Counted from the stretch's first letter, positions 8,579-18,577 are shown. The stretch is DNA of 64,000 bases from Geotoga petraea (GCF_900102615.1 NZ_FMYV01000004.1:1-64000), one strand, 5' to 3'. The notes: generated from the sequence alone by a model not told the origin. Made by a program: numbers and translations.

Positions 8579-9601
8579 TTATAAAACTTTTAAAATGTAG
8601 CTCTTCTCAGAAGCTAAATCAACAACAATTTGATTTCCAATCTGAAGTAAAGGCTGTAATTCATTATCTTTTTTACTTGCTATTACTGTAGCTATTCTAT
8701 AATCACTTAAAAGAACTTTGGTGCCTGGAGGATATATACCAAAAACCTTAACAAATGCAGATACACAATCAGGATCAAACATTTTTGTAGAATTTTGAAT
8801 TATATGAGAAACCGCTTTGTAGTTATTCCAACACCCCTTATAACTTCTTTTAGATGTTAAAGCATCATATACATCTGCAATAGCTATTATTCTTCCAAAA
8901 ATAGGAATTTCTTCTTCTTTTAGACGGCTTAAATACCCTCTTCCATCGAATCTTTCATGATGATAAAGAATACCAGAAATTATGTTTTCATCATCTATAC
9001 CTTGTTCATAGCAAATTTCTTTGCCGTATTTCACGTGATTTTTTATTTGCTCAAATTCCTCTTTAGTTAATCCTCTTGGAGCATTTATGAGGTTAATATC
9101 TATTTTTGATTTTCCAATATCATGTAGTAAAGCAGATAAAGAAACTTTTTTTACAAGAAAATTATCAAAACCCATTGCTTTTGTGATTAAAGTAGCCACT
9201 ATAGAAACATTTAAAGAATGAGTATAAGTGTATTCGTCAAAATTTTGTAATTTTTTCAACGGTATGTATATTACATCATCATCAAAATTATCTATAATCG
9301 ATTCAGCTATATCTTGTGAAACATCTATAAATTGGTCTTTATCAATTTTTTGTTTTTCGTATAAACTACTCCAAAATTCTTTTACTTTGTTATATGATTG
9401 CTCTACAAGTTCATTTCTCAAAACAGCGTATTCAATTGCACTGTTTTTTATAATTGGTATAACAAAAATTCCCTTTTTTAAAAGGTTTTCTTTTATTTTT
9501 TCTGTTATGATAATCCCTTTTGATAATTTTAACTCAGGGATGTTCGCATTTAAAATATATTTCCAAGGCTCTATTTTATCTACTGATACAAAGAGATTCA
9601 A
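8579..9601 (-). CDS. HD-GYP domain protein (cyclic dinucleotide phosphodiesterase family), copy 2
   Basis: 340 aa. The HD-GYP core occupies about 120-320: HSLNVS, LHDIGKSKI (HD pair), HHERFDGRGYL and IADVYDALTSKRSYK. The signature GYP reads GYL here; the metal-binding histidines and aspartates are kept. The N-terminal about 110 residues show no domain I know, and the C-terminal tail (PGTKVLL...) is shared with its neighbour. It starts with TTG overlapping the stop of the upstream paralogue (TTGA). Probable c-di-GMP hydrolase, but activity is uncertain. Confidence 0.82.
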   Translation of the reverse strand: MNLFVSVDKIEPWKYILNANIPELKLSKGIIITEKIKENLLKKGIFVIPIIKNSAIEYAVLRNELVEQSYNKVKEFWSSLYEKQKIDKDQFIDVSQDIAESIIDNFDDDVIYIPLKKLQNFDEYTYTHSLNVSIVATLITKAMGFDNFLVKKVSLSALLHDIGKSKIDINLINAPRGLTKEEFEQIKNHVKYGKEICYEQGIDDENIISGILYHHERFDGRGYLSRLKEEEIPIFGRIIAIADVYDALTSKRSYKGCWNNYKAVSHIIQNSTKMFDPDCVSAFVKVFGIYPPGTKVLLSDYRIATVIASKKDNELQPLLQIGNQIVVDLASEKSYILKVL

Positions 9602-10623
9602 GATTTAATAACTTCTTTTATATATATACCAGAATTAGAACCGGTTTCAACAATTTCTCCATCTACGTTGACAATGGGAAAAACAGATGCCTTCCCTTTT
9701 TTAACAACTGTGGCAACATCACCGTTATTAAGTAAAACCTGTGTACCGGTGGGATATAACCCTGTTATTGAGAATAAAGTACTTACATAATAAGGGTCAA
9801 ACATTTTTCCTGATTGTTTAAGAAGGTAACTAATAGCTTCATATGGAGTTTGCTCTGATTCGATTAACGCGTCGTAAGCATCTCCTATTTGCAAAATCCT
9901 AACCAACGGATTTATTTGGTCTCCCTTTTTTTTCATCAATATTCCTGTACCATCAAATCTTTCATGATGATTAAAAACGGCATCTATGACTTCTTTAGAT
10001 ATCTTATCCTTCATGTTTTTTAATGCGTTATATCCAGATATAACATGAGATTTCACTATTTTATCGTCGATATGCCCGTAATCGAAGATCACCCTTTCTC
10101 CAATTAAACTGTAACCAATGTCATGTAAAAGACTTGCTTTCAATAACTGATTTGTAAAAACAAAAGGCATATTCAATTTTACTGATATAATAGAAGAAAT
10201 AATCGCGGTATTTATACTATGAGCAGACAATGCTTCCGAACCTATGTTATGGAAAAGATTTAACACAACATCTTCTTTTTCTAAAAAGGATTTGTAAATG
10301 TCTTCGGAAATCTGGTTTAGTTGTTCGTCACTTTGATCAAGTTTTGTTATATCAATTACTTTTTCAAACTGATCAGACCATTTTTTATATTTTTTATTGG
10401 GCACTACAGGAGGTAGTTCAGGAAATTGTATGTTGATTTTGCTTTCCATTGTAAAATCTTCTTCATCGTACACGAAAACTTCCTTTACACCATATTTTTT
10501 TAATTTATCAATGTCTTTCGCAGTTAACACATTTCCCTCAGATAATAAAATTATTGAATTTCTAGCAATATCTTCTGCTATTACCATACCTGGATTAACA
10601 TCAGATATATATATTTTTTTCAT
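9598..10623 (-). CDS. HD-GYP domain protein (cyclic dinucleotide phosphodiesterase family), copy 1
   Basis: 341 aa and paralogous to the next gene over the whole length. Core motifs: HSINTA, LLHDIGYSLIGE, HHERFDGTGIL, IGDAYDALIESEQTPYEA and KMFDPYYV. The GYP triad is replaced by GIL, a further departure from consensus than in copy 2. Both share a C-terminal PTGTQVLLN/PPGTKVLLS extension seen in many HD-GYP proteins. Four-base overlap with its neighbour implies coupled translation and possibly a heteromer (inference). Confidence 0.82.
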   Translation of the reverse strand: MKKIYISDVNPGMVIAEDIARNSIILLSEGNVLTAKDIDKLKKYGVKEVFVYDEEDFTMESKINIQFPELPPVVPNKKYKKWSDQFEKVIDITKLDQSDEQLNQISEDIYKSFLEKEDVVLNLFHNIGSEALSAHSINTAIISSIISVKLNMPFVFTNQLLKASLLHDIGYSLIGERVIFDYGHIDDKIVKSHVISGYNALKNMKDKISKEVIDAVFNHHERFDGTGILMKKKGDQINPLVRILQIGDAYDALIESEQTPYEAISYLLKQSGKMFDPYYVSTLFSITGLYPTGTQVLLNNGDVATVVKKGKASVFPIVNVDGEIVETGSNSGIYIKEVIKS

Positions 10624-10638
10624 AGTAAGCCCCCTTTA

Positions 10639-11862
10639 TTATTTTTCCGGGTTCAACTCAGATACGAATTTATTATTACTAAAAATACCTTTCGATACTC
10701 TTACGACATCTTCTAAAGAAACTTCTTCAATTTTTTTTACTATTTCATCTATATTAACAATTTTACCATATGTCAAATATAAATCTAATATCTTCATACC
10801 ATACGCCATGTTTGTTTCTATATCAATTGTCATTTTACCTATAAGTCTTTGTTTCCCATAATTCACCCAGTCTTCTAAATCTTCGCGTTTATAAATCTCT
10901 TTTGTAATTTCATCGATTTTTTCTTTATATTTTTCAACATTCTCATCAGATGTTGCCGCATATATCATAAATAAACCACTGTCATTATAAGAATTGTAAT
11001 CAGAAGCTACTTCATATACTAAACCAGCTTCTTCTCTAATGTTGGTAAAAAGCAGCGAACTCATCCCACTACCCATCATGGTATTCAACACAAGTGTTGC
11101 ATAATAGTCTTTACTATATTTTGGTGGAGCTTCGTAAGCATAAACTAAGTAGTTTTGAGATAGATCTTTTTTCTTTTTTACTACATTTATCTCTTCTTTT
11201 GATATATTTGGGCTTAAAATTTTGTTTGGCTCTTTTGAATCTCTGTTAATTTCCATTGATTCTAAGTATCTAATTACTTCCTCTTCATCAAAATTCCCTA
11301 CTATTGAAACTATTGTGTTTGCAGGAATAAAGTTTTTTGAATAATGCTCTCTAAGGGTTTTTTCATCCATATTTTTAACTGTATCTCTATAACCTATTAT
11401 AGGTCTACCAAAATTTTCATCATACACATTTTTGAAAAGATTTTCAAAAATTTGATCAACTGGATCATCTTCGTACATTGCAATTTCTTCTAATATAACT
11501 TTCTTCTCTTTTTCTATATCGTCTTTTTCAAGAGAAGCATTGAATGTTAAGTCTGATAGGATTTCAATAGCTATGTTTATATTTCTACTCGGAACCTTAG
11601 AATAAAAAAGAGTGAGATTTCTTGCTGTGAAGGCGTTTAATGAACCTCCAACTTCTTCTAAAGGCTTTTTGATTTCTTTTATATTTCTTGTTTTAGTTTT
11701 TCTAAAAACGGTGTGCTCAATAAAATGAGACACACCGGCAATATTATTTTCTTCATGAACAGAACCAGATTTTACACAAAAAGATACGGAGGCACTTCTC
11801 ATTGTCTTCCTTTTCAACAATAAAAGAGTTAATCCATTTTTTAATTTATTTACTTTAAACAA
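10639..11862 (-). CDS. M16 family zinc peptidase (processing-peptidase-like)
   Basis: 407 aa. The inverted zinc motif HFIEH (about 46-50) and the distal Glu in ILEEIAMYEDDP (about 118-130) are present, followed by the family's R-x-P...GY region. Length and architecture match the YmxG/PqqL-like single-unit M16B peptidases. TTG start: GGAGGT, inside the last codons of pnp, lies eight bases upstream. The pnp-M16 order recurs in Firmicutes and Thermotogota genomes (general knowledge). It probably degrades small peptides in the cytoplasm; no signal peptide is seen. Confidence 0.88.
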   Translation of the reverse strand: MFKVNKLKNGLTLLLLKRKTMRSASVSFCVKSGSVHEENNIAGVSHFIEHTVFRKTKTRNIKEIKKPLEEVGGSLNAFTARNLTLFYSKVPSRNINIAIEILSDLTFNASLEKDDIEKEKKVILEEIAMYEDDPVDQIFENLFKNVYDENFGRPIIGYRDTVKNMDEKTLREHYSKNFIPANTIVSIVGNFDEEEVIRYLESMEINRDSKEPNKILSPNISKEEINVVKKKKDLSQNYLVYAYEAPPKYSKDYYATLVLNTMMGSGMSSLLFTNIREEAGLVYEVASDYNSYNDSGLFMIYAATSDENVEKYKEKIDEITKEIYKREDLEDWVNYGKQRLIGKMTIDIETNMAYGMKILDLYLTYGKIVNIDEIVKKIEEVSLEDVVRVSKGIFSNNKFVSELNPEK

Positions 11863-11864
11863 TC

Positions 11865-13973
11865 TTATTGACCTCCATCCTTTTCTTCTTTTGGTTCTTC
11901 TAATAATTCTAATTGGAATTTACCTGGTCCTTCAACTTTTAAAACTTTTACCTGTACTTTTTGCCCAAGTTTAAATTCAGTTGGCTTAGGTTTCATATTA
12001 GAAGCATGCAATAATCCTGTTTTACCTGGCAAAACTTCTACAAATAATCCATATTTTTCTATTCTTGTTACCTTACCTTCAAATATATTTCCTCTTTCAA
12101 CATCAGTGGTAAGATTTTTTATATGATTAATTGCTTGATCAATTTTATCAGTGTCAAAACCTGTTACCTTTACCAATCCACTGTCATCTATAAATACTTC
12201 TACTGTGTAATTTTCCATTATTTTTTTGATAACTTCTCCACCACGACCAATTACGTCTCCAATTTTCTTTTGAGGAATTTGAACAGTTTTTATTTTTGGT
12301 ACAAATTTTGAAACTTCTTTTTTAGGTTCAGGAATAGCATCATACATTAAATCTAAAATATGATTTCTTGCAATTTTGGCTTTTTCTAAAGCCACTTTCA
12401 TTATTTCTCTGGTGACTTTATCAACTTTAACGTCCATTTGGAAAGCTGTTATTCCTTCTCTTGTTCCAGTTACTTTGAAATCCATATCCCCTAAATGGTC
12501 TTCAATTCCTAAGATGTCTGTTAGAACAACATTTTTATCCTCTTCAAATATCAACCCCATTGCTATACCAGCAACATGTTTCTTTAAAGGTACTCCAGCA
12601 TCCATCATAGCTAATGAAGCAGAACATACAGAAGCCATTGATGAAGAACCGTTAGATTCTAATATTTCAGAAACCATTCTGATTGTGTATGGGAATTCTT
12701 CTTCACTTGGAATTAAATTTTTGTGCGCTCTTTCAGCTAAGTGTCCATGCCCAATTTCCCTTCTTCCTGGTCCTCTTAATGGCTTTGATTCACCTGTTGC
12801 ATATGGTGGGAAATTATAATGCAACATAAATCTTTTATCTTCATCAGAAAAAATAGTATCTACCATTTGCACATCCATTGGAGCTCCCAAGGTGACAATA
12901 CCAAGTGATTGTGTTTCACCTCTTGTGAATAAAGCTGAACCATGAACTCTGTTAATAAGGCCTGTCTCACATTCAATGGGTCTTATTTCATCTACTCCTC
13001 TTCCATCAGCCCTTCTGTTTTCATCAAGGATAGATCTTCTCATTGTATTTTTAAAAATTTCTTCATATTTTTCGTTTAAGAAACCTTTTTTCTCGTTATA
13101 GAAAGATTCTGACCATTTATCTAAATATTCTTCTTCAAATTTTTCGAAAATTGATTTTTTATATTCAGCTAAATTTTTATCTTTATTTTTCTTTCCATCA
13201 ACTAACAATCTTTTAATTATTTCTTCCTCATCTATTAGTTTTTCAAAATCGTTTAAAAATTCTTCTGGACATTCTGGTTCTTCAACCTCCCATTTTTCAA
13301 TGTTGAAATCTTTTATAATTTCTTCTTCAAATTTTATAATTTCCTTTATGGCATCATGTGCAAACATCAAAGCATCCACCATTTCATCTTCAGTAACTTC
13401 TAAAGATTCGCCTTCAACCATGGTTACTGCTTCGTTTGTTCCTGCTACGATTATATCCATTTTTGATTTTTCTAATTCTTCTTGAGTTGGAAATACAACA
13501 TATTTCCCATCCACATAACCAACTCTTACGCCTGCTACAACCCCATTAAAAGGAATTGGTGATAAGTTTAGTGCTAATGATGCTCCAGTAATACTCCAAG
13601 TTTCAATGCTGTCATCACTTAACATTGCAAAAACTGTAGATATCACTTGAATCTCATTGTGAAAATTCTTTGGAAATAAAGGTCTAATAGGTCTATCTAT
13701 TAATCTTGAAGATAATATTGCTTCTTCACTTGGCCTTCCTTCTCTTTTAACAAATCCTCCTGGGATCTTACCTACAGCATAGAATTTTTCTTTGAAATCT
13801 ACTGTTAAAGGTAAGAAATCTGTACCTGGTTTTGGCTTTTCACTCGCATTTGCAGTTACTAAAATTGTCGATTCGTTGAAATTTAATACAACTGAACCCA
13901 ATGATTGTTTTGCCATTTTACCGTGTTCAATAGATAATTTTCTTCCGAAAATTTCTTTTTCCCATTTTTTCAT
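11865..13973 (-). CDS. pnp: polyribonucleotide nucleotidyltransferase (PNPase)
   Basis: 702 aa, full length. Two RNase PH domains (about 10-140 and 310-540, with [14 protein letters not shown] and [16 protein letters not shown] motifs), an all-alpha linker, a KH domain (about 560-615, [11 protein letters not shown]) and a C-terminal S1 domain (about 625-695, [19 protein letters not shown]). Phosphorolytic 3'-5' exoribonuclease and RNA-tailing enzyme. It lies directly after rpsO, the conserved bacterial order, with an intrinsic terminator between them. A GAGGTG site precedes the ATG. Confidence 0.97.
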   Translation of the reverse strand: MKKWEKEIFGRKLSIEHGKMAKQSLGSVVLNFNESTILVTANASEKPKPGTDFLPLTVDFKEKFYAVGKIPGGFVKREGRPSEEAILSSRLIDRPIRPLFPKNFHNEIQVISTVFAMLSDDSIETWSITGASLALNLSPIPFNGVVAGVRVGYVDGKYVVFPTQEELEKSKMDIIVAGTNEAVTMVEGESLEVTEDEMVDALMFAHDAIKEIIKFEEEIIKDFNIEKWEVEEPECPEEFLNDFEKLIDEEEIIKRLLVDGKKNKDKNLAEYKKSIFEKFEEEYLDKWSESFYNEKKGFLNEKYEEIFKNTMRRSILDENRRADGRGVDEIRPIECETGLINRVHGSALFTRGETQSLGIVTLGAPMDVQMVDTIFSDEDKRFMLHYNFPPYATGESKPLRGPGRREIGHGHLAERAHKNLIPSEEEFPYTIRMVSEILESNGSSSMASVCSASLAMMDAGVPLKKHVAGIAMGLIFEEDKNVVLTDILGIEDHLGDMDFKVTGTREGITAFQMDVKVDKVTREIMKVALEKAKIARNHILDLMYDAIPEPKKEVSKFVPKIKTVQIPQKKIGDVIGRGGEVIKKIMENYTVEVFIDDSGLVKVTGFDTDKIDQAINHIKNLTTDVERGNIFEGKVTRIEKYGLFVEVLPGKTGLLHASNMKPKPTEFKLGQKVQVKVLKVEGPGKFQLELLEEPKEEKDGGQ

Positions 13974-14037
13974 TTAATTTTCACCTCTTAATTAATATCT
14001 ATTCTTATATATTCTACCATAATTAGCAGTATTTATT

Positions 14038-14070
14038 AAAATAAAGCGGGGCTTTTAGCCCCGCTTTAAA
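14038..14070 (-). terminator. intrinsic terminator between rpsO and pnp
   Basis: Minus-strand hairpin with stem AAAGCGGGGCT/AGCCCCGCTTT and a short loop, followed by TATTTTAAT. It starts right after the rpsO stop, so rpsO-pnp read-through is probably limited; pnp may have its own promoter in 13974-14040. Confidence 0.85.
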
Positions 14071-14072
14071 AA

Positions 14073-14348
14073 TTATCCTCTTATTCCAAGTTTTTTAATT
14101 AATTCTTGATATAACTCTGGTTTTCCTTTTTTCAAGTATTTTAACATCTTTCTTCTTTTACCAACCATTGACATTAAACCTCTTCTTGAATGGAAATCTT
14201 TTGGGTGTTTTTTTAAATGTTCGGTAATGTGTTTGATTCTTGCAGAAAGTAAAGCCACTTGTACTTCTACTGACCCCGTGTCTTTTTCGTTAATTTGAAA
14301 TTCTTCAACGATTCCTTTTGTCACATCATTTTCTAATCCTCTTGACAT
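14073..14348 (-). CDS. rpsO: 30S ribosomal protein S15
   Basis: 91 aa with the S15 pattern: [34 protein letters not shown] and [14 protein letters not shown] use the ATG at 14348 because AGGAGG stands seven bases before it; an in-frame ATG seven codons upstream would place that site inside the gene and add residues absent from S15. Binds 16S rRNA helices in the central domain early in 30S assembly. Confidence 0.97.
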   Translation of the reverse strand: MSRGLENDVTKGIVEEFQINEKDTGSVEVQVALLSARIKHITEHLKKHPKDFHSRRGLMSMVGKRRKMLKYLKKGKPELYQELIKKLGIRG

Positions 14349-14494
14349 ATTGTTTCCTCCTAAATTCATATTCCTAAAACTAAGTAATGGGTAAATCCCA
14401 AAACTGAGTAATAGGTAATTTTATTATATTATAATAATAGTAAATTGTCAATAAAATGTATGTTATAATTTATTAAAAAACGGAGGTATTTATA

Positions 14495-14950
14495 ATGGCT
14501 TTATCAGTTTTCACATTTTTATTCAAAGATTTTGAATTTTTTAAATTAGCTTATGATATTAGGAATGAAGTTTTTATAAAAGAACAAAAAGTTCCAGTAG
14601 AAGAAGAATTAGATGGGCTTGATCCTGCTTGCATTCATTTTTTAGGGCTATATGAAAACACCCCTGTTGCTACTGCAAGAGTACGTTATATAGATAAAGA
14701 TACATGGAAAGTAGAAAGAGTTGCAGTTATCAAAGAACAAAGGAGTAAAGGTTTTGGAAAAGAAATCATGGAAAACATTGAAAATGAGGCTGGCAAAAAG
14801 AAAGTTTCAAAATTGATTTTGAACTCACAAAAAAACGCTATCGATTTCTACAAATCTTTAGGTTTTGAATCTTTATCTGACGAATTTTTCTATGAAGCTG
14901 GAATACCACATGTGCAAATGGAAAAAATATTAAAAGAAAGCCAAAATTAA
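14495..14950 (+). CDS. GNAT family N-acetyltransferase (ElaA/YjcF-like)
   Basis: 151 aa. Residues 20-45 (DIRNEVFIKEQKVPVEEELDG) are typical of the ElaA/YjcF group, and the acetyl-CoA loop is seen as VIKEQRSKGFGKEIM (about 78-92). The C-terminal SQKNAIDFYKSLGFE strand-helix closes the fold. GGAGG precedes the ATG. Monocistronic between rpsO (divergent) and a strong bidirectional terminator. Substrate unknown. Confidence 0.85.
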   Translation: MALSVFTFLFKDFEFFKLAYDIRNEVFIKEQKVPVEEELDGLDPACIHFLGLYENTPVATARVRYIDKDTWKVERVAVIKEQRSKGFGKEIMENIENEAGKKKVSKLILNSQKNAIDFYKSLGFESLSDEFFYEAGIPHVQMEKILKESQN

Positions 14951-14967
14951 TTGGCTTTCTTTTTTTA
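14933..14967. terminator. bidirectional intrinsic terminator
   Basis: Stem AAGAAAGCCAA/TTGGCTTTCTT with a six-base loop. T-run downstream on the plus strand (GNAT gene) and TTTTAATATTTTTT on the minus strand (flavoprotein gene). The two convergent genes share it. Confidence 0.85.
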
Positions 14968-16629
14968 TGAATTTTTCAACATTATCTCAGCTTTTTTTGC
15001 ATTGGCATAAACAGTAAATCCACCATTAAGATTTTTTACTTTGAATCCGTTCAATTTCAATATTCTGTATGCAAAATAACCTCTCATTCCAAGTGTACAG
15101 TATGTTATATATGTTTTATTTTTATCTAAAGTATCTAATTTTTCTCTCAACTTTGGGAAAGGAATATTTATTTCATTTTTTAACCCAATTATGTTTTTCT
15201 CGTTTATTTCATCTCGATTTCTCACATCTATCAAAACAAAATTTTCTAAATCTTCTAACTCATTCCATTCTATTGTTTCAATCTCTCCATTCAAAATATT
15301 TTCTCCAACGTATCCAGCTACATTTAAAGGATCTTTTGCTGATCCAAAAGGAGGTGCATAAGCAAAATCTATATCTGTTAAATCACTAACTGTCATGTTA
15401 CCGCTAATCGCAGTGGCAAGAACATCAATTCTTTTATCTACTCCGTTTTTTCCAACGACTTGTCCACCAAGTATTTTCCCATCTTTTTTGAAAAGTAGCT
15501 TTGTTGTTAAAAGTGATGCGCCAGGATAATAACCAGCATGGTTTTTAGAATTTGTAATCGAGGATATATAGTCTATTCCCATAGCTTGTAATTGTTTTTC
15601 ATTCAATCCTGTAGAACCAATTGCCATTTCAAATACTTTCGCAATAGATGTACCAATACTGCCTTTATACTCTTCACTGTTATTTTTAATAATGTTATTT
15701 GCAACTATCCTTGCTTGTTTGTTTGCTGGTGCTGCTAAAGGAATATTTGTTTTTTCTCCGCTTATAAGATGTTGTATTTCAACAGCGTCCCCAATAGCAA
15801 AGATATTCTTATCTGAAGTCCTCATATGCCTATCAACAGTTATACCTTTTCTACCTATCTTTAACCCAGCTTCAATGGCTAATTTTATTTCTCCTCTAAC
15901 TCCAATTGACAAAATGACTAATTCGGTCTTTATCTCTTTATGGTTGGAAAGTTTCACAATAAATTCTTTATCGCCTTCTATTTTTTCTATGGCATTTCCC
16001 ATTATTAGATTAACCCCGTGTTCTTTCATATGATTTTGAATTATTGAAGCAATTTCAAAATCAACTGTATTCATTATTTGATCAGCCGTTTCAATTAATG
16101 AAACTCGAATACCTCTTTCCGTCAAGTTTTCAGCCATTTCTACACCAATAAAACCTCCACCAGCGACAACCGCATTTTTAACCTCATTTTCTTCTATATA
16201 ATTAATTATTTTATCCATGTCATTAACATTTCTTAATGTCTTGACCCCTTCTTTGTCAAATCCTTCAACAGGTGGTACAAATGGATTTGCTCCAGGGGAT
16301 AAAATCAAGTAATCATAATCTAAATTATAATCTTCCATATTTTTTCTATCTCTAACCAATATTTTTTTATTTTCTCTATCTATTGATAAAGCTTCTGTAT
16401 GGTTTCTGACTTCGACATTTATCTTTTTTAAAAATGATTCAGGGGTTTCTAACAATAACTCTTCTCTTGATTCAATAGTTCCTCCTATGTGGTAAGGTAA
16501 CCCACAATTAGCAAAACTAATATATTCTCCTCTTTCTATAACTATTATCTCAGCATCTTCTGACAATCTTCTTAATCTTGCCGCCGCAGTAGCACCACCT
16601 GCTACTCCTCCAACTATAACTATTTTCAT
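14965..16629 (-). CDS. cdr: CoA-disulfide reductase-type flavoprotein with C-terminal rhodanese domain
   Basis: 554 aa. FAD site GGVAGGATAAARLRR (7-21), redox-active Cys in the motif FANCGLPYH (about 40-48), NAD(P)H site VAGGGFIGVEMAENL (about 155-169), and second FAD motif NIFAIGDAVE (near 275). A rhodanese domain occupies about 455-550 with the persulfide cysteine in TYCTLGMRG. This CoADR-RHD layout is known from Bacillus and Shewanella enzymes that reduce CoA disulfide or CoA persulfide/polysulfide. Four-base overlap with the PadR gene upstream suggests PadR controls it. Confidence 0.88.
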   Translation of the reverse strand: MKIVIVGGVAGGATAAARLRRLSEDAEIIVIERGEYISFANCGLPYHIGGTIESREELLLETPESFLKKINVEVRNHTEALSIDRENKKILVRDRKNMEDYNLDYDYLILSPGANPFVPPVEGFDKEGVKTLRNVNDMDKIINYIEENEVKNAVVAGGGFIGVEMAENLTERGIRVSLIETADQIMNTVDFEIASIIQNHMKEHGVNLIMGNAIEKIEGDKEFIVKLSNHKEIKTELVILSIGVRGEIKLAIEAGLKIGRKGITVDRHMRTSDKNIFAIGDAVEIQHLISGEKTNIPLAAPANKQARIVANNIIKNNSEEYKGSIGTSIAKVFEMAIGSTGLNEKQLQAMGIDYISSITNSKNHAGYYPGASLLTTKLLFKKDGKILGGQVVGKNGVDKRIDVLATAISGNMTVSDLTDIDFAYAPPFGSAKDPLNVAGYVGENILNGEIETIEWNELEDLENFVLIDVRNRDEINEKNIIGLKNEINIPFPKLREKLDTLDKNKTYITYCTLGMRGYFAYRILKLNGFKVKNLNGGFTVYANAKKAEIMLKNS

Positions 16630-17087
16630 TCTTTCACCTCTTCTAATAATTTATTTTCAATTTTATCTTTTAAAAAATTCAATTTATTCTTAATTTTTTT
16701 AAGATCATCTTGGCCGTTCCAATCTGCAAAAGAAAATAATTTGATTAATTCGTTAATTGCTTCCCTAAATTCTACTGAAACATTGGCACAATTACATTCA
16801 GATATAAGCTTTATTTTATTGAAATAATCATTAACTTGATCACTATTATTAAGTTTGTCTATATACTTTTTACCTTTTGATGTTAGAAAATATTCTTTTT
16901 TTCTTCCATTAATTTCAAAGTCTATTATTTTTCTATCTTTCAGATCTTTTAACTTGGGATAAATAGATCCCGTAGATATTATGATATTTTTATCTTTTGA
17001 ACTTTTAATTAAATCGTATCCTGAGGCTTTCCCTTTTTTTGATAAAAATTTCAGTATGTATGTTTCCACTATACTTTTCTTATTCAT
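16626..17087 (-). CDS. PadR family transcriptional regulator
   Basis: 153 aa. Winged helix (1-80): ETYILKFLSKKGKASGYDLIKS, then TGSIYPKLKDLKDRKIID with the family Y-P-x-L-x-L motif, and a beta wing ending EYFLTSKGKKYI. The C-terminal coiled part (about 85-153) serves dimerisation; it contains a CNC pair at about 98-100 that might be redox- or sulfur-responsive (inference from the sulfur-related partner gene). It is the first gene of a two-gene operon and has repeats in its own promoter. Confidence 0.87.
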   Translation of the reverse strand: MNKKSIVETYILKFLSKKGKASGYDLIKSSKDKNIIISTGSIYPKLKDLKDRKIIDFEINGRKKEYFLTSKGKKYIDKLNNSDQVNDYFNKIKLISECNCANVSVEFREAINELIKLFSFADWNGQDDLKKIKNKLNFLKDKIENKLLEEVKE

Positions 17088-17117
17088 TTTTTACCCCCCC
17101 TATTGTGAAAAAATTCT

Positions 17118-17156
17118 CATTATAAATATATCAAAATCGATACATCAAAATCGATA
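17118..17156 (-). promoter_or_regulatory. PadR-operon promoter with tandem 13-bp repeats (candidate operator)
   Basis: Two identical copies of ATCAAAATCGATA (17130-17142 and 17144-17156) lie 14 bp apart. On the minus strand they cover a TTGATG -35-like sequence and the spacer of TATAAT (about 17118-17123). This position suits autorepression by the adjacent PadR protein. Confidence 0.55.
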
Positions 17157-17168
17157 ATATTTTCTCAT

Positions 17169-17200
17169 AAAAAAAATAACTGTTAATAACCTAACAGTTA
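17169..17200 (-). terminator. second intrinsic terminator after the COG2509 gene
   Basis: Inverted repeat TAACTGTTA/TAACAGTTA (17177-17185, 17192-17200) followed on the minus strand by eight T residues. It backs up the stronger hairpin at 17246-17280 and insulates the PadR operon. Confidence 0.6.
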
Positions 17201-17245
17201 ATTTATTTTTACCTATTATTACAGTTAATAATAATTAATTCACAA

Positions 17246-17280
17246 ATTTTTAAAAGCCCCAAATTTGGGGCTTTTAAAAG
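17246..17280 (-). terminator. intrinsic terminator of the COG2509 flavoprotein gene
   Basis: Perfect palindrome AAAAGCCCC-AAATTT-GGGGCTTTT located a few bases after the stop codon. Confidence 0.8.
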
Positions 17281-17284
17281 TCAT

Positions 17285-18577
17285 TCATAAAGTGTTAGAT
17301 ATTAGATATCCATGAGCTGCAGCATAAGTAATTGATCTTGTCCAACCAGAAGAATCCCCTATTATTTTGAGGTTATCAAATAAGCTATTGTCCACTTTAT
17401 TTCCATAAAATTTCGCTTCTACACCATATAAAAGATTATCTGGATAAGTTATTCCCGGAATCACTTCATTTAGCCTTTCCATAAAATCAATTATAGACTC
17501 AACAGTTTTTCTTGGAAAGACCAAATTTAAGTCGCCCAAAATATAAGAATCATCTGATAGTGTTGGTTCAACTCTTCCTACCTTTTTAGTTCTATTAGAA
17601 TTATAAAAATCTTCATAAGTTTGGAGAATTACCTTTTCTCCACCAGATAAAATGTTAGATAACTTAGAAATATATGAGCCATAACCTATTGGGTCATTAA
17701 ATGGTTGTGTGAACGAATGAGTTACTAATATCGCAAAATTCGTATTTTTAGTTTTTTTATTCGCCTTTGCGTGACCATTCACAGTTACGAAATCATCGTA
17801 TTTCTCTAACGTGACTTCTCCTGAAGGGTTATTACAAAATGTTCTTACGGTATATCCAGTTTTGGTTTTCAATCTTAACTTAAATTCATACATTTTATCG
17901 TTTAGTTCTTGAACAACATGATCTGGAAGTTCGAATCTCACCCCCAAATCTACCTTATTGTTTGATAAAACTATTTTAGGCTCTTGTGCAATCAAAGATT
18001 TAACAAGCTTGTGTCCCCTTCTTCCAACTGCCAAAATTAGGTGATCATAATTTTTGTTTATGTTGTTTATAGTATAATGGCTTTCGAATTTATTGATCTT
18101 TTCTATTTTTGAGTTAAAATGAAAATTTATATTTTCTTCTTTTTCAAAATCCTGGTATATTTTTTTAACTGTGTCAGCTAATGCATCGGTCCCAATATGA
18201 AAAAATTCCGATTTTACTGGTTCAAAACCTTCATTATAAAACTTTTTAAAGAGATCTTCATCATCAAAAGATAATCCATGTTCTATATCTTTCTTATAAA
18301 CCTTTTTCCCGTTTTCATAACTTATCATATCAGCCTTTTCAAGAAAAAATTCTACAATTTCTCTCTGAATATTAGTCGGTATTTCTAAATCTCCACCCAT
18401 ATTTTTTGATATGAATAATTTCCCATCGTATTTTAGACCACCAAATCCAGAATTTTCAATATCTCTTCCCATTTCATAAACGTCTACTTCATAATCTTTA
18501 ATATTACCATTATCTATCATCCCTTTTAAAAACCCAATAGCTGCCGCACCAAATCCAATCAAAGCAACTTTTTTCAT
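17285..18577 (-). CDS. FAD-dependent oxidoreductase (COG2509-like)
   Basis: 430 aa. N-terminal dinucleotide fold ALIGFGAAAIGFL (about 4-16), a central region with AVGRRGHKL, and a C-terminal FAD motif IIGDSSGWTRSITYAAAHG (about 405-423). This is the layout of the uncharacterised FAD-dependent dehydrogenases of COG2509; the reaction is unknown. The ATG at 18577 is chosen since GGAGGT lies seven bases upstream; an in-frame GTG three codons earlier falls within that site. Monocistronic, with two terminators behind it. Confidence 0.8.
   Translation of the reverse strand: MKKVALIGFGAAAIGFLKGMIDNGNIKDYEVDVYEMGRDIENSGFGGLKYDGKLFISKNMGGDLEIPTNIQREIVEFFLEKADMISYENGKKVYKKDIEHGLSFDDEDLFKKFYNEGFEPVKSEFFHIGTDALADTVKKIYQDFEKEENINFHFNSKIEKINKFESHYTINNINKNYDHLILAVGRRGHKLVKSLIAQEPKIVLSNNKVDLGVRFELPDHVVQELNDKMYEFKLRLKTKTGYTVRTFCNNPSGEVTLEKYDDFVTVNGHAKANKKTKNTNFAILVTHSFTQPFNDPIGYGSYISKLSNILSGGEKVILQTYEDFYNSNRTKKVGRVEPTLSDDSYILGDLNLVFPRKTVESIIDFMERLNEVIPGITYPDNLLYGVEAKFYGNKVDNSLFDNLKIIGDSSGWTRSITYAAAHGYLISNTL

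Noticed and set aside
12376..12819. 147-codon antisense ORF inside pnp
   Set aside because: Fully overlaps the PNPase core; mirror frame of a conserved coding region.
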